DNA from: Cyclobacterium jeungdonense
GTDB taxonomy: Bacteria; Bacteroidota; Bacteroidia; Cytophagales; Cyclobacteriaceae
Direction: 5' to 3'
DNA: 64,000 nucleotides
NCBI RefSeq assembly: GCF_010994275.1
Contig: NZ_WMCD01000006.1
Coordinates: forward strand, 124,001-188,000
Shown: positions 52,277-61,317 of the stretch, one piece after another
Position numbering within the stretch: position 1 is the first letter of the stretch
How the letters are laid out: each line of letters opens with the position of its first letter
Made by a program: the position numbers and the translations under genes
The notes under the pieces: model-generated
Told to the model about the DNA's origin: nothing
Databases searched by the model: none
The model's input: only the letters and a program-made list of their open reading frames with translations

Positions 52277-54480
52277 TTTATTTTGGTAAATTTTAATCGA
52301 AGGCTATTGCTCACTACGGAAACGGAGCTTAAGGCCATGGCGGCACCGGCGATCATCGGGTTTAGTAAAAAACCCAATACCGGATACAACACCCCAGCAG
52401 CTATAGGTATTCCAATGATATTATAGATAAAGGCCCAGAACAGATTTTGCCGTATGGTGCGGACCGTTTGGGTACTTAATTGTAACAGTTGAGGTACGCT
52501 TTTCAGGGATGAATGCATCAACGTGACCTTGGCCGTTTCCATGGCAATATCCGTACCTGCCCCCATGGCAATGCCCAAATCGGCCAGAACCAGCGCCTCG
52601 CTATCGTTGATGCCGTCGCCTACCATGGCCACCTTATGCCCCTGTTTCTGAAGTTCCCGGATGTAGTTCCCTTTATCCTGGGGCAACATCCCACTTTGAA
52701 AATGTCGGATGCCAACAGCTTGAGCCACTGTGGCAGCGGTTTTTTCCTGATCCCCGGTCAGCATGTGAACGGTGATTCCCATTTTTTCCAAAGTGGCGAC
52801 GGCCTCCGCGGAATCTTCCCTGATCTGATCTGAAATGGCAACCCATCCCACCAAGCTAGCGCCTACAGCCAAATAAACAAGAATGCTGCCTTCCTCCAGG
52901 GCTTTTTCTCCCGACTGAATCAGGCCATCTTCCATGGCTACGTTCAGCGATACCAGCCAGTTTCGGGTGCCAATACGATACGTTTTCCCTTCGTAGCTGG
53001 CACTTACCCCTTTCCCGGTTTCAGATTGAAAATTTTCTATTCCCAACAAATTTTCAGAAAGCGTAAAATGTTGCGCTATGGCCGTAGCCAAAGGGTGTTC
53101 ACTTTTAGATTCAAGTGCCTGAAAAACCCGGCTCAGGTGCGTTTCATCCACCCCTGCTTTCCACTTCACCTCTTTCACAGTGGGCTTACCAACGGTGATA
53201 GTGCCGGTTTTGTCCAGGATAAGGCTGTCCGTGCGCTTCCCTCTTTCCAGACTTTCGGCATCCCGGATCAGTATTCCGAGTGAAGCTGCTTTTCCCATCC
53301 CCACCATGATGGCAGTAGGGGTGGCCAGTCCCAGTGCACAGGGGCAGGCGATTACCAATACGGTAATTCCCGAGAGCATTCCCCGAAGTACTGCTTCTTC
53401 CACGCCACTGAATGTCCAGACAAAAAAGGTCAGCACGGCCAATCCCAATACTACCGGAACAAAGACAGCCGTTACCTTATCTACCGTCTTCTGAATGGGA
53501 GCTTTGGAGCCCTGGGCTTGTTTTACCCGGTCAATTATGGCTGCCAGTAGGGTTTCTGATGCGGATACGGTGGCTTTGAAAATAAAGCTTCCTTTCTGGT
53601 TGATGGTGCCAGCATAAACGGTATCCCCTGTTTTCTTTTCTATAGGAATAGGTTCACCAGTAAGCATGCTTTCGTCTACGTAGGAATTACCTTGTTCCAG
53701 AATCCCGTCCAACGGAACCCGCTGCCCGGGCTTGATTACAATGAGTTCTCCTGTTTGCACCTCTTTCACAGGGAGGCTAAGTTCCTTGCCATCCCGAATT
53801 GCGATCAAACGGTCTGGCTGTAAGCCAATCAGTTTTCGCAGCGCTTCCGATGTTCCTGCTTTGGCTCCTGCCTCCAACATTCTTCCTAATAAAATAAAAA
53901 AGACAATGACAGCGGCGGTTTCAAAATAGACATGTGCAATGATGCCCCTTCCTTCCAGCCACTGTGGAAAAAAAGTGGCAAAGGTACTGTACAAATAGGC
54001 AATCCCGGTACTCAGTGCTACCAAGGTGTCCATATTCGCCTTCCCAATCTTCGTTTGTTTGGCGGCATTGGTAAAAAATGACCTGCCAAAAACAAAGAGG
54101 ACAGGTGTTGTCAGAAACCACATGATATAATTTCCATAAGGCATCTCCATCCAAAACATGCCAATAAGAAACACCGGAAGGGCCAATATTCCCGATGCAA
54201 TGGTGTTTTTACGCAATTTCTTATAGGCTGATTTTTGAAGCTCTTCCAGGCTATCCTTATCCAGTTGGTCAATCAGCAATTCATAGCCTACCGCATGAAT
54301 ATTCTTCCGGGCTTGATTCAGATCGGTTATCTTTTCATCAAAAACGAGGGTGGCTGCCTGTGTGGCATAGTTCACACTGGCAGATTGGACACCCGGAGTT
54401 TCTTTCAGCATGGTTTCCACGCTTACGGCACAGGCAGCGCAACTCATTCCTGATACCGGAATTTCGACGGTTTTTGTCAT
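52273..54480 (-). CDS. copA: Copper-translocating P1B-type ATPase
   Basis: 735 residues. One N-terminal HMA domain with GMSCAAC (C14, C17); eight membrane segments; CPC at 379-381 in IACPCALGLATPT, the Cu-binding transmembrane motif; phosphorylation site DKTGT in the following loop; and VAMVGDGINDSEAL hinge. It exports Cu(I) from the cytoplasm. A TAATTTTG -7-like box at 54495-54502 lies just upstream on the minus strand. The small HMA protein follows; bshC is divergent 172 bases away. Confidence 0.96.
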   Translation of the reverse strand: MTKTVEIPVSGMSCAACAVSVETMLKETPGVQSASVNYATQAATLVFDEKITDLNQARKNIHAVGYELLIDQLDKDSLEELQKSAYKKLRKNTIASGILALPVFLIGMFWMEMPYGNYIMWFLTTPVLFVFGRSFFTNAAKQTKIGKANMDTLVALSTGIAYLYSTFATFFPQWLEGRGIIAHVYFETAAVIVFFILLGRMLEAGAKAGTSEALRKLIGLQPDRLIAIRDGKELSLPVKEVQTGELIVIKPGQRVPLDGILEQGNSYVDESMLTGEPIPIEKKTGDTVYAGTINQKGSFIFKATVSASETLLAAIIDRVKQAQGSKAPIQKTVDKVTAVFVPVVLGLAVLTFFVWTFSGVEEAVLRGMLSGITVLVIACPCALGLATPTAIMVGMGKAASLGILIRDAESLERGKRTDSLILDKTGTITVGKPTVKEVKWKAGVDETHLSRVFQALESKSEHPLATAIAQHFTLSENLLGIENFQSETGKGVSASYEGKTYRIGTRNWLVSLNVAMEDGLIQSGEKALEEGSILVYLAVGASLVGWVAISDQIREDSAEAVATLEKMGITVHMLTGDQEKTAATVAQAVGIRHFQSGMLPQDKGNYIRELQKQGHKVAMVGDGINDSEALVLADLGIAMGAGTDIAMETAKVTLMHSSLKSVPQLLQLSTQTVRTIRQNLFWAFIYNIIGIPIAAGVLYPVLGFLLNPMIAGAAMALSSVSVVSNSLRLKFTKIK

Positions 54481-54652
54481 AACTTAAGGTTTCCCAAAAT
54501 TACGCAGGACAAAGTCCCTACCTGTTATATAATTTTCAAAAAATTGTATAAAGGCATTTCTGATAAATCGATAAAAATGTTGAACTTTAGCGTTGGTACG
54601 CAGGTTTTTAGACTTTATTTACTTCTGATAACCAGTAAAAATTTCACCTTTC

Positions 54653-56251
54653 ATGATAAAATCCACTGTAGACCCTGCCTGTACGGGCTTATTTTCAGAT
54701 TTATTTTTAGACTATATTCAGCAAAAGGATGCGCTAGCACCATTTTATCAGGAATATCCGGAATTGAATCGATTTAAGAAGACCCTTGAAAAGAAAACCT
54801 TTTCTGAGGCAAAGCGAAAGGTGTTGGTGAATACGCTACAGGAGCAATATAAGGACTTCGGGGAATCACCGGTTACCCAGAACATCGAGAAACTGGCTGA
54901 TTCAAGAACCTTTACCGTAACCACAGGGCATCAGCTTAACCTGATGACAGGTCCCTCTTTCTTTATATATAAGATTGTATCCACCCTGCGATTGGCCGAA
55001 AAGTTACAGGAAGCATTTCCGGATTACCAGTTTGTTCCGGTTTATTGGATGGCCAGCGAGGATCATGATTTTGAAGAGATCAATCATTTTCATTTTGATG
55101 GGAAAAAATACACCTGGGACACAGATCAGGAAGGGCCGGTAGGTGAATTTGAAATAGACGATACCTTGAAAAGCCTGCTGAAGCAATGGGATTTTGTCCC
55201 CGCATTCTTTACAGAAGCATACACCCAGAGCAAGTACCTGAAAGATGCTGTCAGAAAATACGTTCATCACTTGTTTGCAGAAAGAGGGCTGGTAATAATA
55301 GATGCCAACCAGCCGGTACTGAAGAAGCAGTTTTTACCCATTATTAAGGATGATCTTTTTTTTCAGCAGGCCAATAAGCTTGTAAACGAAAGCAATCAAT
55401 CCCTGGAGGCTGCCGGATACAAGACCCAGATTTTCCCCAGAGAGATCAATTTTTTTTACATGGAACCCGGGCGCAGGGAAAGGCTGGTTCGACAAGACGG
55501 GGAATTTCGTACACACGATGGAAAAAACAAATGGACGGAGACTGAAATGGAGGCCTTTTTAGAAGCCCATCCAGAAAAATTTAGCCCCAATGTGGTCATG
55601 CGGCCCTTGTATCAGGAAGTTATTTTGCCCAATCTGGCCTATTTGGGAGGTCCTGCCGAGGTGGCCTATTGGTTTCAATTAAAAAAGGTTTTTGATCATT
55701 ATAAGGTATCATTCCCCTTTCTTCTGCCGAGGAATTTTGCCGTCATAATCCCGGGGTATGTGCAGCGGAAAATCAATAAATTGAGTCTGAAACCAAAAGA
55801 TCTTTTCAAGTCTATTGATCGGTTGAGGATTGCATATGTAAAAAAGCATGCGTCCGAGGATCTTTCCCTGGAATCAGAAAAAGAGCAGTTAAATCAACTT
55901 TTTGGGACCTTGGAAAAGCGTGCAAGCAGGCTGGATCCTACCTTAGAGGGTGCAGTAAAAGCGGCGCTCACTCGAAGCGATAAAATCCTGGACCAGGTAG
56001 CGGTTAAATTCAGGAAAGCTGAAGAAAGAAAACAGAAAGATGCCATTCGGCAAATAAACGAAGTTAAGTCTTACCTCTTTCCAAACGGAACCTTGCAGGA
56101 AAGGAAGGTTAATTTTCTGGAATTTTACCTGAGGGAGCCGAAAATTATCGAACAACTTTTAGGAAAATTTGATCCATTGGATTTTAATTTTATAATTTTG
56201 CAGGAGAATGGAAGCGAAGGAAGTACTCAGGAAAAGGTTCAAATCGGATAG
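54653..56251 (+). CDS. bshC: Bacillithiol biosynthesis cysteine-adding enzyme BshC
   Basis: 532 residues, normal length. Characteristic parts: VTTGHQLNLMTGPSFFIYKIVST at about 85-107 (nucleotide-binding TGHQ), PVYWMASEDHDFEEINHF at about 128-145, and LGGPAEVAYWFQLKKVF near 325-341. BshC adds cysteine to GlcN-malate, the last step of bacillithiol synthesis. The other bsh genes are not in the window. It overlaps the next gene by 44 bases. Confidence 0.95.
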   Translation: MIKSTVDPACTGLFSDLFLDYIQQKDALAPFYQEYPELNRFKKTLEKKTFSEAKRKVLVNTLQEQYKDFGESPVTQNIEKLADSRTFTVTTGHQLNLMTGPSFFIYKIVSTLRLAEKLQEAFPDYQFVPVYWMASEDHDFEEINHFHFDGKKYTWDTDQEGPVGEFEIDDTLKSLLKQWDFVPAFFTEAYTQSKYLKDAVRKYVHHLFAERGLVIIDANQPVLKKQFLPIIKDDLFFQQANKLVNESNQSLEAAGYKTQIFPREINFFYMEPGRRERLVRQDGEFRTHDGKNKWTETEMEAFLEAHPEKFSPNVVMRPLYQEVILPNLAYLGGPAEVAYWFQLKKVFDHYKVSFPFLLPRNFAVIIPGYVQRKINKLSLKPKDLFKSIDRLRIAYVKKHASEDLSLESEKEQLNQLFGTLEKRASRLDPTLEGAVKAALTRSDKILDQVAVKFRKAEERKQKDAIRQINEVKSYLFPNGTLQERKVNFLEFYLREPKIIEQLLGKFDPLDFNFIILQENGSEGSTQEKVQIG

Positions 56252-56783
56252 AATAGCCCTGGGAGAAAAAGAGAGAGCCATTCGCTCTGAAAAAATTGCC
56301 AGGCAATGCATTAATTTTTTAAACCAACAGGAAAAAATTCGGCATATTCACCTTTTTTTTCCCATTAAAAAGCTTTTCGAAATTAATACGGTACTATTAT
56401 TGCCGCAATTACTTGACGCCGGATATAAGGTTTATGGATCCATAACGGATAGAAAGATGCAACGGCTAAATACGGTAAAAATAAATGAGGATACGGTTTT
56501 CCAGGAAGATGAAATGGGAATACCCGTCCCCGGGAATCCGAAATCTGCACCTAATGAGAGCATCGAATTGGTATTCGTTCCACTATTAGGAGTGGATACC
56601 AAGGGCAACAGGTTAGGTTACGGAATGGGCTATTACGACCGGTTTTTTTTGGAGTTAAAGCCGGATGTTTTAAAGGTGGGATTGTCTTACTTCGCCCCCA
56701 AAGAAGAATTGCCCAGAGCTGAGCACGATGTGCCTTTGGACGCCTGTGTCTTTCCTGAAGGAAGTGTAATTTTTAAACAATAG
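56208..56783 (+). CDS. 5-formyltetrahydrofolate cyclo-ligase
   Basis: 191 residues. Family motifs: LRKRFKSDRIALGEKERAIRS at the N-terminus, IHLFFPIKKLFEINT, and VPLLGVDTKGNRLGYGMGYYDRFF with the ATP-binding GYGxGYYDR. It converts 5-formyl-THF to methenyl-THF, recovering the storage folate. Its ATG lies 44 bases inside the end of bshC in another frame, an unusually long overlap. Confidence 0.95.
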   Translation: MEAKEVLRKRFKSDRIALGEKERAIRSEKIARQCINFLNQQEKIRHIHLFFPIKKLFEINTVLLLPQLLDAGYKVYGSITDRKMQRLNTVKINEDTVFQEDEMGIPVPGNPKSAPNESIELVFVPLLGVDTKGNRLGYGMGYYDRFFLELKPDVLKVGLSYFAPKEELPRAEHDVPLDACVFPEGSVIFKQ

Positions 56784-56803
56784 TTTTTCTAAATAATAGT
56801 TGT

Positions 56804-57283
56804 ATGGTAAAAAAATCAATGATTGTCGTATTTGCTCTAATGATGGGGTTTGGCCTCCTCAATGAGAGTAAAGCCCAGACCTATGCCACCGGGATTGGTC
56901 TGAGAGCTGGAGTTAGCAATGGGCTGACGGTAAAACACTTTATTCAAAGCAACGTGGCTTTAGAGGGAATTCTTCATTCGCGATGGAGGGGATTGGTCCT
57001 TACCGGACTTTATGAGGTCCATAAAGACATACGGGAAGTTCGGGGTCTTCGTTGGTTTTATGGTGGAGGAGCTCATATCGGTAGCTGGAATAGCGGAAAT
57101 ACAGTGAAGCGAGATTACAGTGGCACTACCATTGTTGGTATCGATGGAATCATCGGCTTGGATTTTAAATTTGCAGATGCTCCTATCAATCTATCGCTGG
57201 ATTATAAACCGGCATTTAACATTATTAATGACGCGGGGTTCTGGGGAGATGAGGTTGCCCTCTCGATACGGTTTACTTTTTAA
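56804..57283 (+). CDS. Small outer-membrane beta-barrel-type protein
   Basis: 159 residues with a signal peptide ending near NESKAQT (about residue 26). The mature part alternates short hydrophobic and polar strands (YATGIGLRAGVSNGLTVKHFI, VALEGILHSRWRGLVLTGLYEVHKDI) and ends in SIRFTF with a terminal Phe, as in outer-membrane barrels. The function is unknown. It follows the cyclo-ligase by 20 bases and ends before a strong terminator. Confidence 0.75.
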   Translation: MVKKSMIVVFALMMGFGLLNESKAQTYATGIGLRAGVSNGLTVKHFIQSNVALEGILHSRWRGLVLTGLYEVHKDIREVRGLRWFYGGGAHIGSWNSGNTVKRDYSGTTIVGIDGIIGLDFKFADAPINLSLDYKPAFNIINDAGFWGDEVALSIRFTF

Positions 57284-57300
57284 AAAAGGTATGAAAACAA

Positions 57301-57336
57301 AAAAACCCGCTGAGATTTTTTCAGCGGGTTTTTTTT
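57301..57336. terminator. Bidirectional terminator between convergent genes
   Basis: AACCCGCTGA pairs with TCAGCGGGTT around a seven-base loop, flanked by A-run and T-run, so it serves the plus-strand barrel gene and the minus-strand sugar dehydrogenase. Confidence 0.9.
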
Positions 57337-57338
57337 GT

Positions 57339-58490
57339 TTATTCCTGTGGAATAAGCTTGATCAATAAGCCTGTACCCTCTGTGAGGGCATAGATGTATC
57401 CATCGGGGCTTTGGGCCACCTGTCTTACCCGCCCAATGTCTTGTAGTAATTTTTCTTCTCCTGCGTAATCGGTGCCGTTAAGCATTACCCTTGCGATGTG
57501 TTGTTTGGCAAGTGCGCCCACTAGCAGGTTTCCTTTCCATTCAGGGTATCGGTCAGAAGTTACCATCATGGATCCGCAGGGAGCAATGGAAGGTCTCCAG
57601 AAGTGGATGGGCTGTTCCATTCCAGCCTTTACTGTATCTTCGGTGATAATGCTATCGTCATAATCGATTCCGTAAGTTATTTCCGGCCAGCCATAGTTGT
57701 TGCCTTTTTCGATAAGGTTAATTTCATCCCCGCCTTTGGGACCGTGTTCGATTCCATAAATCCGGTCATTAGCGCTGTCATAAACCAGCCCCTGGGGGTT
57801 ACGGTTTCCGTAAGTCCAGATGGAAGGTATGGCGTCCGGCTCATCAACGAAGGGGTTGTCTTCAGGAATCCGACCATCGTCGTGAATCCGATGTATTTTT
57901 CCATGGGAATTTTTAAGCGTTTGCGCATTCTCCGGGTTGGCTCCTCTTTCTCCATTACTAAAGTAGAGGTAGTTTTCATTGTCGAAAATGATTCTGCTTC
58001 CAAAGTGTCGGCCACCTTCTACAGCTGGTGTCGTTACAATAAGGTCTTCCTGATCCGTAAGGCTGTTTCCGGCTACTTTTGCCCGCATAATGGCAGTTGC
58101 GCCGCCTCCCTCTACTGGTTTTGCATAGGAAAAATAGATCCATCCATTGCTAGCGTGATCCGGATGCGTTTGAATATCCAGTAATCCAGCCTGATTAACT
58201 TCATGAACTTCCGGTACACCGGCTAATTTTTCGCCGGTGAATTGGTCGTCCTGGAAAACAAGGATTTCTCCTTTTCTTTCCGTCACCAACATTCTTCCGT
58301 CGGCAAGCCAGGTCATGCCCCAGGGGTTTTCCAATCCTTCGTAAAGGGTATCCACTTTAAAGGTAAGCTGATCGGAAGTTATCGCAAATGGATCTGGGGC
58401 CGATTTTTCCTGCTGGCTTGACTCACAGCCAATACCTAAGCCCACCACTGCAATTCCTAAAACTATCTTTGTTAAACTTGTTTTTCTCAT
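57339..58490 (-). CDS. PQQ-dependent sugar dehydrogenase-type lipoprotein
   Basis: 383 residues from ATG 58490. Lipobox GIGC with Cys at 22. The GSDH beta-propeller follows: LENPWGMTWLADGRMLVTERKGEI, VNQAGLLDIQTHPD, HFGSRIIFDNENYLYFSNGERG, TYGNRNPQGLVYDSANDRIYGIEHGPKGGDEINLI (in parts; His and Gly-rich residues of the catalytic site) and GSMMVTSDRYPEWKGNLLVGAL. Soluble glucose/aldose dehydrogenases of this family oxidise sugars with PQQ. It acts in the periplasm or on the outer membrane. Stand-alone gene. Confidence 0.92.
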   Translation of the reverse strand: MRKTSLTKIVLGIAVVGLGIGCESSQQEKSAPDPFAITSDQLTFKVDTLYEGLENPWGMTWLADGRMLVTERKGEILVFQDDQFTGEKLAGVPEVHEVNQAGLLDIQTHPDHASNGWIYFSYAKPVEGGGATAIMRAKVAGNSLTDQEDLIVTTPAVEGGRHFGSRIIFDNENYLYFSNGERGANPENAQTLKNSHGKIHRIHDDGRIPEDNPFVDEPDAIPSIWTYGNRNPQGLVYDSANDRIYGIEHGPKGGDEINLIEKGNNYGWPEITYGIDYDDSIITEDTVKAGMEQPIHFWRPSIAPCGSMMVTSDRYPEWKGNLLVGALAKQHIARVMLNGTDYAGEEKLLQDIGRVRQVAQSPDGYIYALTEGTGLLIKLIPQE

Positions 58491-59003
58491 CGTACTTTTT
58501 TCTTTTAAAGCCCGAATATACCACATATTTCAGAATTTTTTGGTTTCAACTACGGGTATTGTTAGGCATGGCTTAATGGCAAATAATCCATTTTTTTCGC
58601 TTATTATGGGTAGAGGTTGGAAGCGCATGAGCGCGTTAATTTTTTTTAAAAACACCAGGTTTAATGGGATAGCAAATAGATAGCTATAATCACCAAATTT
58701 CATTGTATGAAAAAATACATATAGAATAATTTGTCTTTTAAACAATAAAAAAAATTTTGTATTTAATTATTACAAAATAAATCTATTAACTCTTTCTGAA
58801 CAGAAGTTTGGTTTCTACTTTTATGACTGAAAACCAACCTGTAACGGAAATTTTAACCTTCCGGAGCACCACTTTGTCGCCCAGTAAGGCGGGTTCATCG
58901 AAAAAATTCAAATGGCTGGTTATAATTTCTGAAATTTGAAGCATCGATCAAAAACAGCAAAGACAAATCCAGTAGGATTAAGATATTTTAAACTAAAGTG
59001 ATC
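58491..59003. other. Gene-free gap of about 510 bases
   Basis: AT-rich, lying between the minus-strand sugar dehydrogenase and the plus-strand lipoprotein gene, so it should hold two divergent promoters. I see no good ORF, no strong hairpin and no clear -7 consensus; TATATTCG (around 58511-58518, minus strand) is one mismatch from TAnnTTTG and could serve the dehydrogenase. Confidence 0.5.
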
Positions 59004-59435
59004 ATGAATAACAGCAGAAATAATTTTAAAATGATGGCAGGAGCACTTGCGGTATTCGCTACCCTATTTTTCGCCTCCTGTGTGGACGAGCCTATAGAAA
59101 GACCTGTCGGTAGTCAGACCGAAAATATTGAAGCATTGCAGGCGTCCGGCACATTTGACTGGAAAACCAGCGAAAAGATTACTGTGGAGATTGAAGGCTT
59201 GGCAATAGACGTGGACGTCAACAGAAAGTTAACCTTGGAAACGGGAAGTGGGGATGAATTTTTCGGCGGAGCCCAGGCCATGAACGAGGACTTTGAGATG
59301 ACCTTCGATTTGCCTGCACATGTAACAGAAGTTACAATGAAGTACGGTACTATCGAACAAAAGAAAGAGATCAGTAAAAATCAGGTATCATTTAGCTTCG
59401 TGGAAGAAAGAGGCGAAGAGGATCTGGAACTTTGA
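59004..59435 (+). CDS. Hypothetical lipoprotein upstream of LruC-domain gene
   Basis: 143 residues from ATG 59004. Signal with lipobox FASC, acylated Cys at 26, then DEPIERPVG. The mature domain (GTFDWKTSEKITVEIEGLAIDVDVNRKLTLET) starts like the short lipoproteins often found just ahead of LruC proteins. No enzymatic motif. The LruC gene follows 56 bases downstream on the same strand, so a surface-complex role is likely. Confidence 0.75.
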   Translation: MNNSRNNFKMMAGALAVFATLFFASCVDEPIERPVGSQTENIEALQASGTFDWKTSEKITVEIEGLAIDVDVNRKLTLETGSGDEFFGGAQAMNEDFEMTFDLPAHVTEVTMKYGTIEQKKEISKNQVSFSFVEERGEEDLEL

Positions 59436-59491
59436 GAAGGGGTTACAGGAAAAACAGTAATAAGTAAATTACAATTTTTAAATTTTTAACA

Positions 59492-61054
59492 ATGACGACC
59501 ATGAAAAAATTATTGGTATTCAGCTATATATTAGGATTGATGAGTTTTTCCCTACAAGCTCAGGAAAATTGGGTGAAAAATAACGCCGAACTAGGTGACC
59601 GGGACAAGTATTTTGCCGCCTGCTGGTCCATGGGAGCGATATCGGTAAGCGACAGTAAGCAAACCCTGATATCCGGAGAATATAGCCTTCGAAGCAATCA
59701 GGTAACCAATGAGTCAAAGACTGCTACCTGGTTAAAGTCCCCCTGGATGATTATGGAAGCTGGCGAGATAAGTTTCAATACCCGTTTGGATGGGAGTTCC
59801 GGAGGTGAAAGAAGCATCGTCATTCAATATATCGAATTTGATTCAGAAAATGAGTCCACTGGGGAAGGTGACGTTACTGAGATTGATGAATTTGAGTTTC
59901 CTAATCCTATAAACAAACAAACCGAAGTGCATGAAGTGACTGTTTCGATTCCTAATGCACTAGCAGGAAAGACAGTTAAAATTTACTTTAGCCTTGTTGG
60001 TTCCGGTGGAAGTGCCCGAATAGGACTCGATGATTTGGCCATTCCAGGCACTTACGCTTCGGATCCCTCGGAAAATTGTTTTCCTAAGAGCCAGATAGCT
60101 GACAAAGATGAAGATGGTATTGCAGATGAAGAAGATGCGTATCCGGAAGATCCATACAAGGCATTTGACAATTTTTTACCTGCCACCGGTTTCGGAACCC
60201 TGATGTTTGAGGATTTATGGCCGGCCAGAGGTGATTATGATTTCAATGACCTGGTTGTTGATTATAAGCTAAACCGAGTTACGGATGCCAAGGGAGACGT
60301 AGTAGAAATTCAAATCCAACTGTCGCCAAGGGCTGCAGGAGCTGGTTTCACCAATGGGTTTGGGATAGAGTTTGCAGGTTTGTCACCGAAAAAAGTGATG
60401 CAGGTAACCGGAACGAAAGCAAGTTCGGAAAGCATTCACAAAATAGATGAAAAAGGATTGGAATTAGATAATGAGTTTGCAACGATCATCCCTTTTGATA
60501 AAGTATCTCTTGTCCTCACCCATCCAGGTGGAGGTGCGTTAGGCATCAATACCGATCCGAAATTTGAGCTTCAAAAACCGGATCTACAGACTATTGTGGT
60601 CACGTTGAAAGAGGAAGGAAAAAGCACGGAAGCAGGAGCGACAAAATTGGGTGAACTGGGATTGGATAATTTCAACCCTTTCCTGATCGTCAATCAAAAA
60701 AGAGGTGTAGAGGTTCACTTGCCCGGAATGAAGCCAACCAAACACGCCGACCAGTCCATTTTTGGGACGAAGGAAGACGGGAGTACAGCAGGGCCTGATA
60801 GCTTTTACCGCAACAAAGAAAACGGTTTGCCCTGGGGAATGAACGTACCGGTAAGTATTCCTTATATGGTTAACAAGGCTCCGATTACCAAAGGGTATGC
60901 TCGGTTTTTTGAATGGGTTGTTTCCGGAGGAGAGTCCTACCCGGATTGGTACCTGGACAAAAGTGGATTCCGAAACAGTAGGTTAATGCTTAACGCAAAT
61001 TTGCAGGAAGACACTATCGTCAGAGGTGGAGGACCAATGAGAGTCCCGAGATAA
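59492..61054 (+). CDS. LruC-domain surface protein
   Basis: 520 residues with a signal peptide (MKKLLVFSYILGLMSFSLQAQ after a short lead; an alternative start is ATG 59501). A jelly-roll-like module (about 25-195) is followed by DKDEDGIADEEDAYPEDPYKAFDN (a Ca-binding TSP3-type repeat) and the LruC domain: GFGTLMFEDLWPARGDYDFNDLVVDYKL and AAGAGFTNGFGIEF. LruC proteins occur on outer surfaces in Leptospira and Bacteroidota. Function is unknown. A terminator follows. Confidence 0.9.
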   Translation: MTTMKKLLVFSYILGLMSFSLQAQENWVKNNAELGDRDKYFAACWSMGAISVSDSKQTLISGEYSLRSNQVTNESKTATWLKSPWMIMEAGEISFNTRLDGSSGGERSIVIQYIEFDSENESTGEGDVTEIDEFEFPNPINKQTEVHEVTVSIPNALAGKTVKIYFSLVGSGGSARIGLDDLAIPGTYASDPSENCFPKSQIADKDEDGIADEEDAYPEDPYKAFDNFLPATGFGTLMFEDLWPARGDYDFNDLVVDYKLNRVTDAKGDVVEIQIQLSPRAAGAGFTNGFGIEFAGLSPKKVMQVTGTKASSESIHKIDEKGLELDNEFATIIPFDKVSLVLTHPGGGALGINTDPKFELQKPDLQTIVVTLKEEGKSTEAGATKLGELGLDNFNPFLIVNQKRGVEVHLPGMKPTKHADQSIFGTKEDGSTAGPDSFYRNKENGLPWGMNVPVSIPYMVNKAPITKGYARFFEWVVSGGESYPDWYLDKSGFRNSRLMLNANLQEDTIVRGGGPMRVPR

Positions 61055-61133
61055 AATGGTTGGGAGTTTTTACTCACTAACAAAATAGTCCCGAAAAATT
61101 AGATATTGTTAGAAATAGTATTCTTTGAAGTAT

Positions 61134-61164
61134 ACTCAGGTGGCCATTCAGCCACCTGAGTTTT
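61134..61164 (+). terminator. Terminator after LruC-domain gene
   Basis: ACTCAGGTGGC at 61134-61144 pairs perfectly with GCCACCTGAGT at 61151-61161 around a six-base loop, followed by a short T-run. Confidence 0.75.
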
Positions 61165-61317
61165 ACTTGAATGACTTAATAATAAAGGATACGGTTGTTG
61201 TTTTTTTGGATTTAGTAAGAAATAGCTACTTTAGCAGTGCTTTGTTTAGTTTGTTTTTTGGGATAGGTAGATGGTTTTTAATAGAATGGAATTATGGGAA
61301 ATTTAATTTTACAGAAT

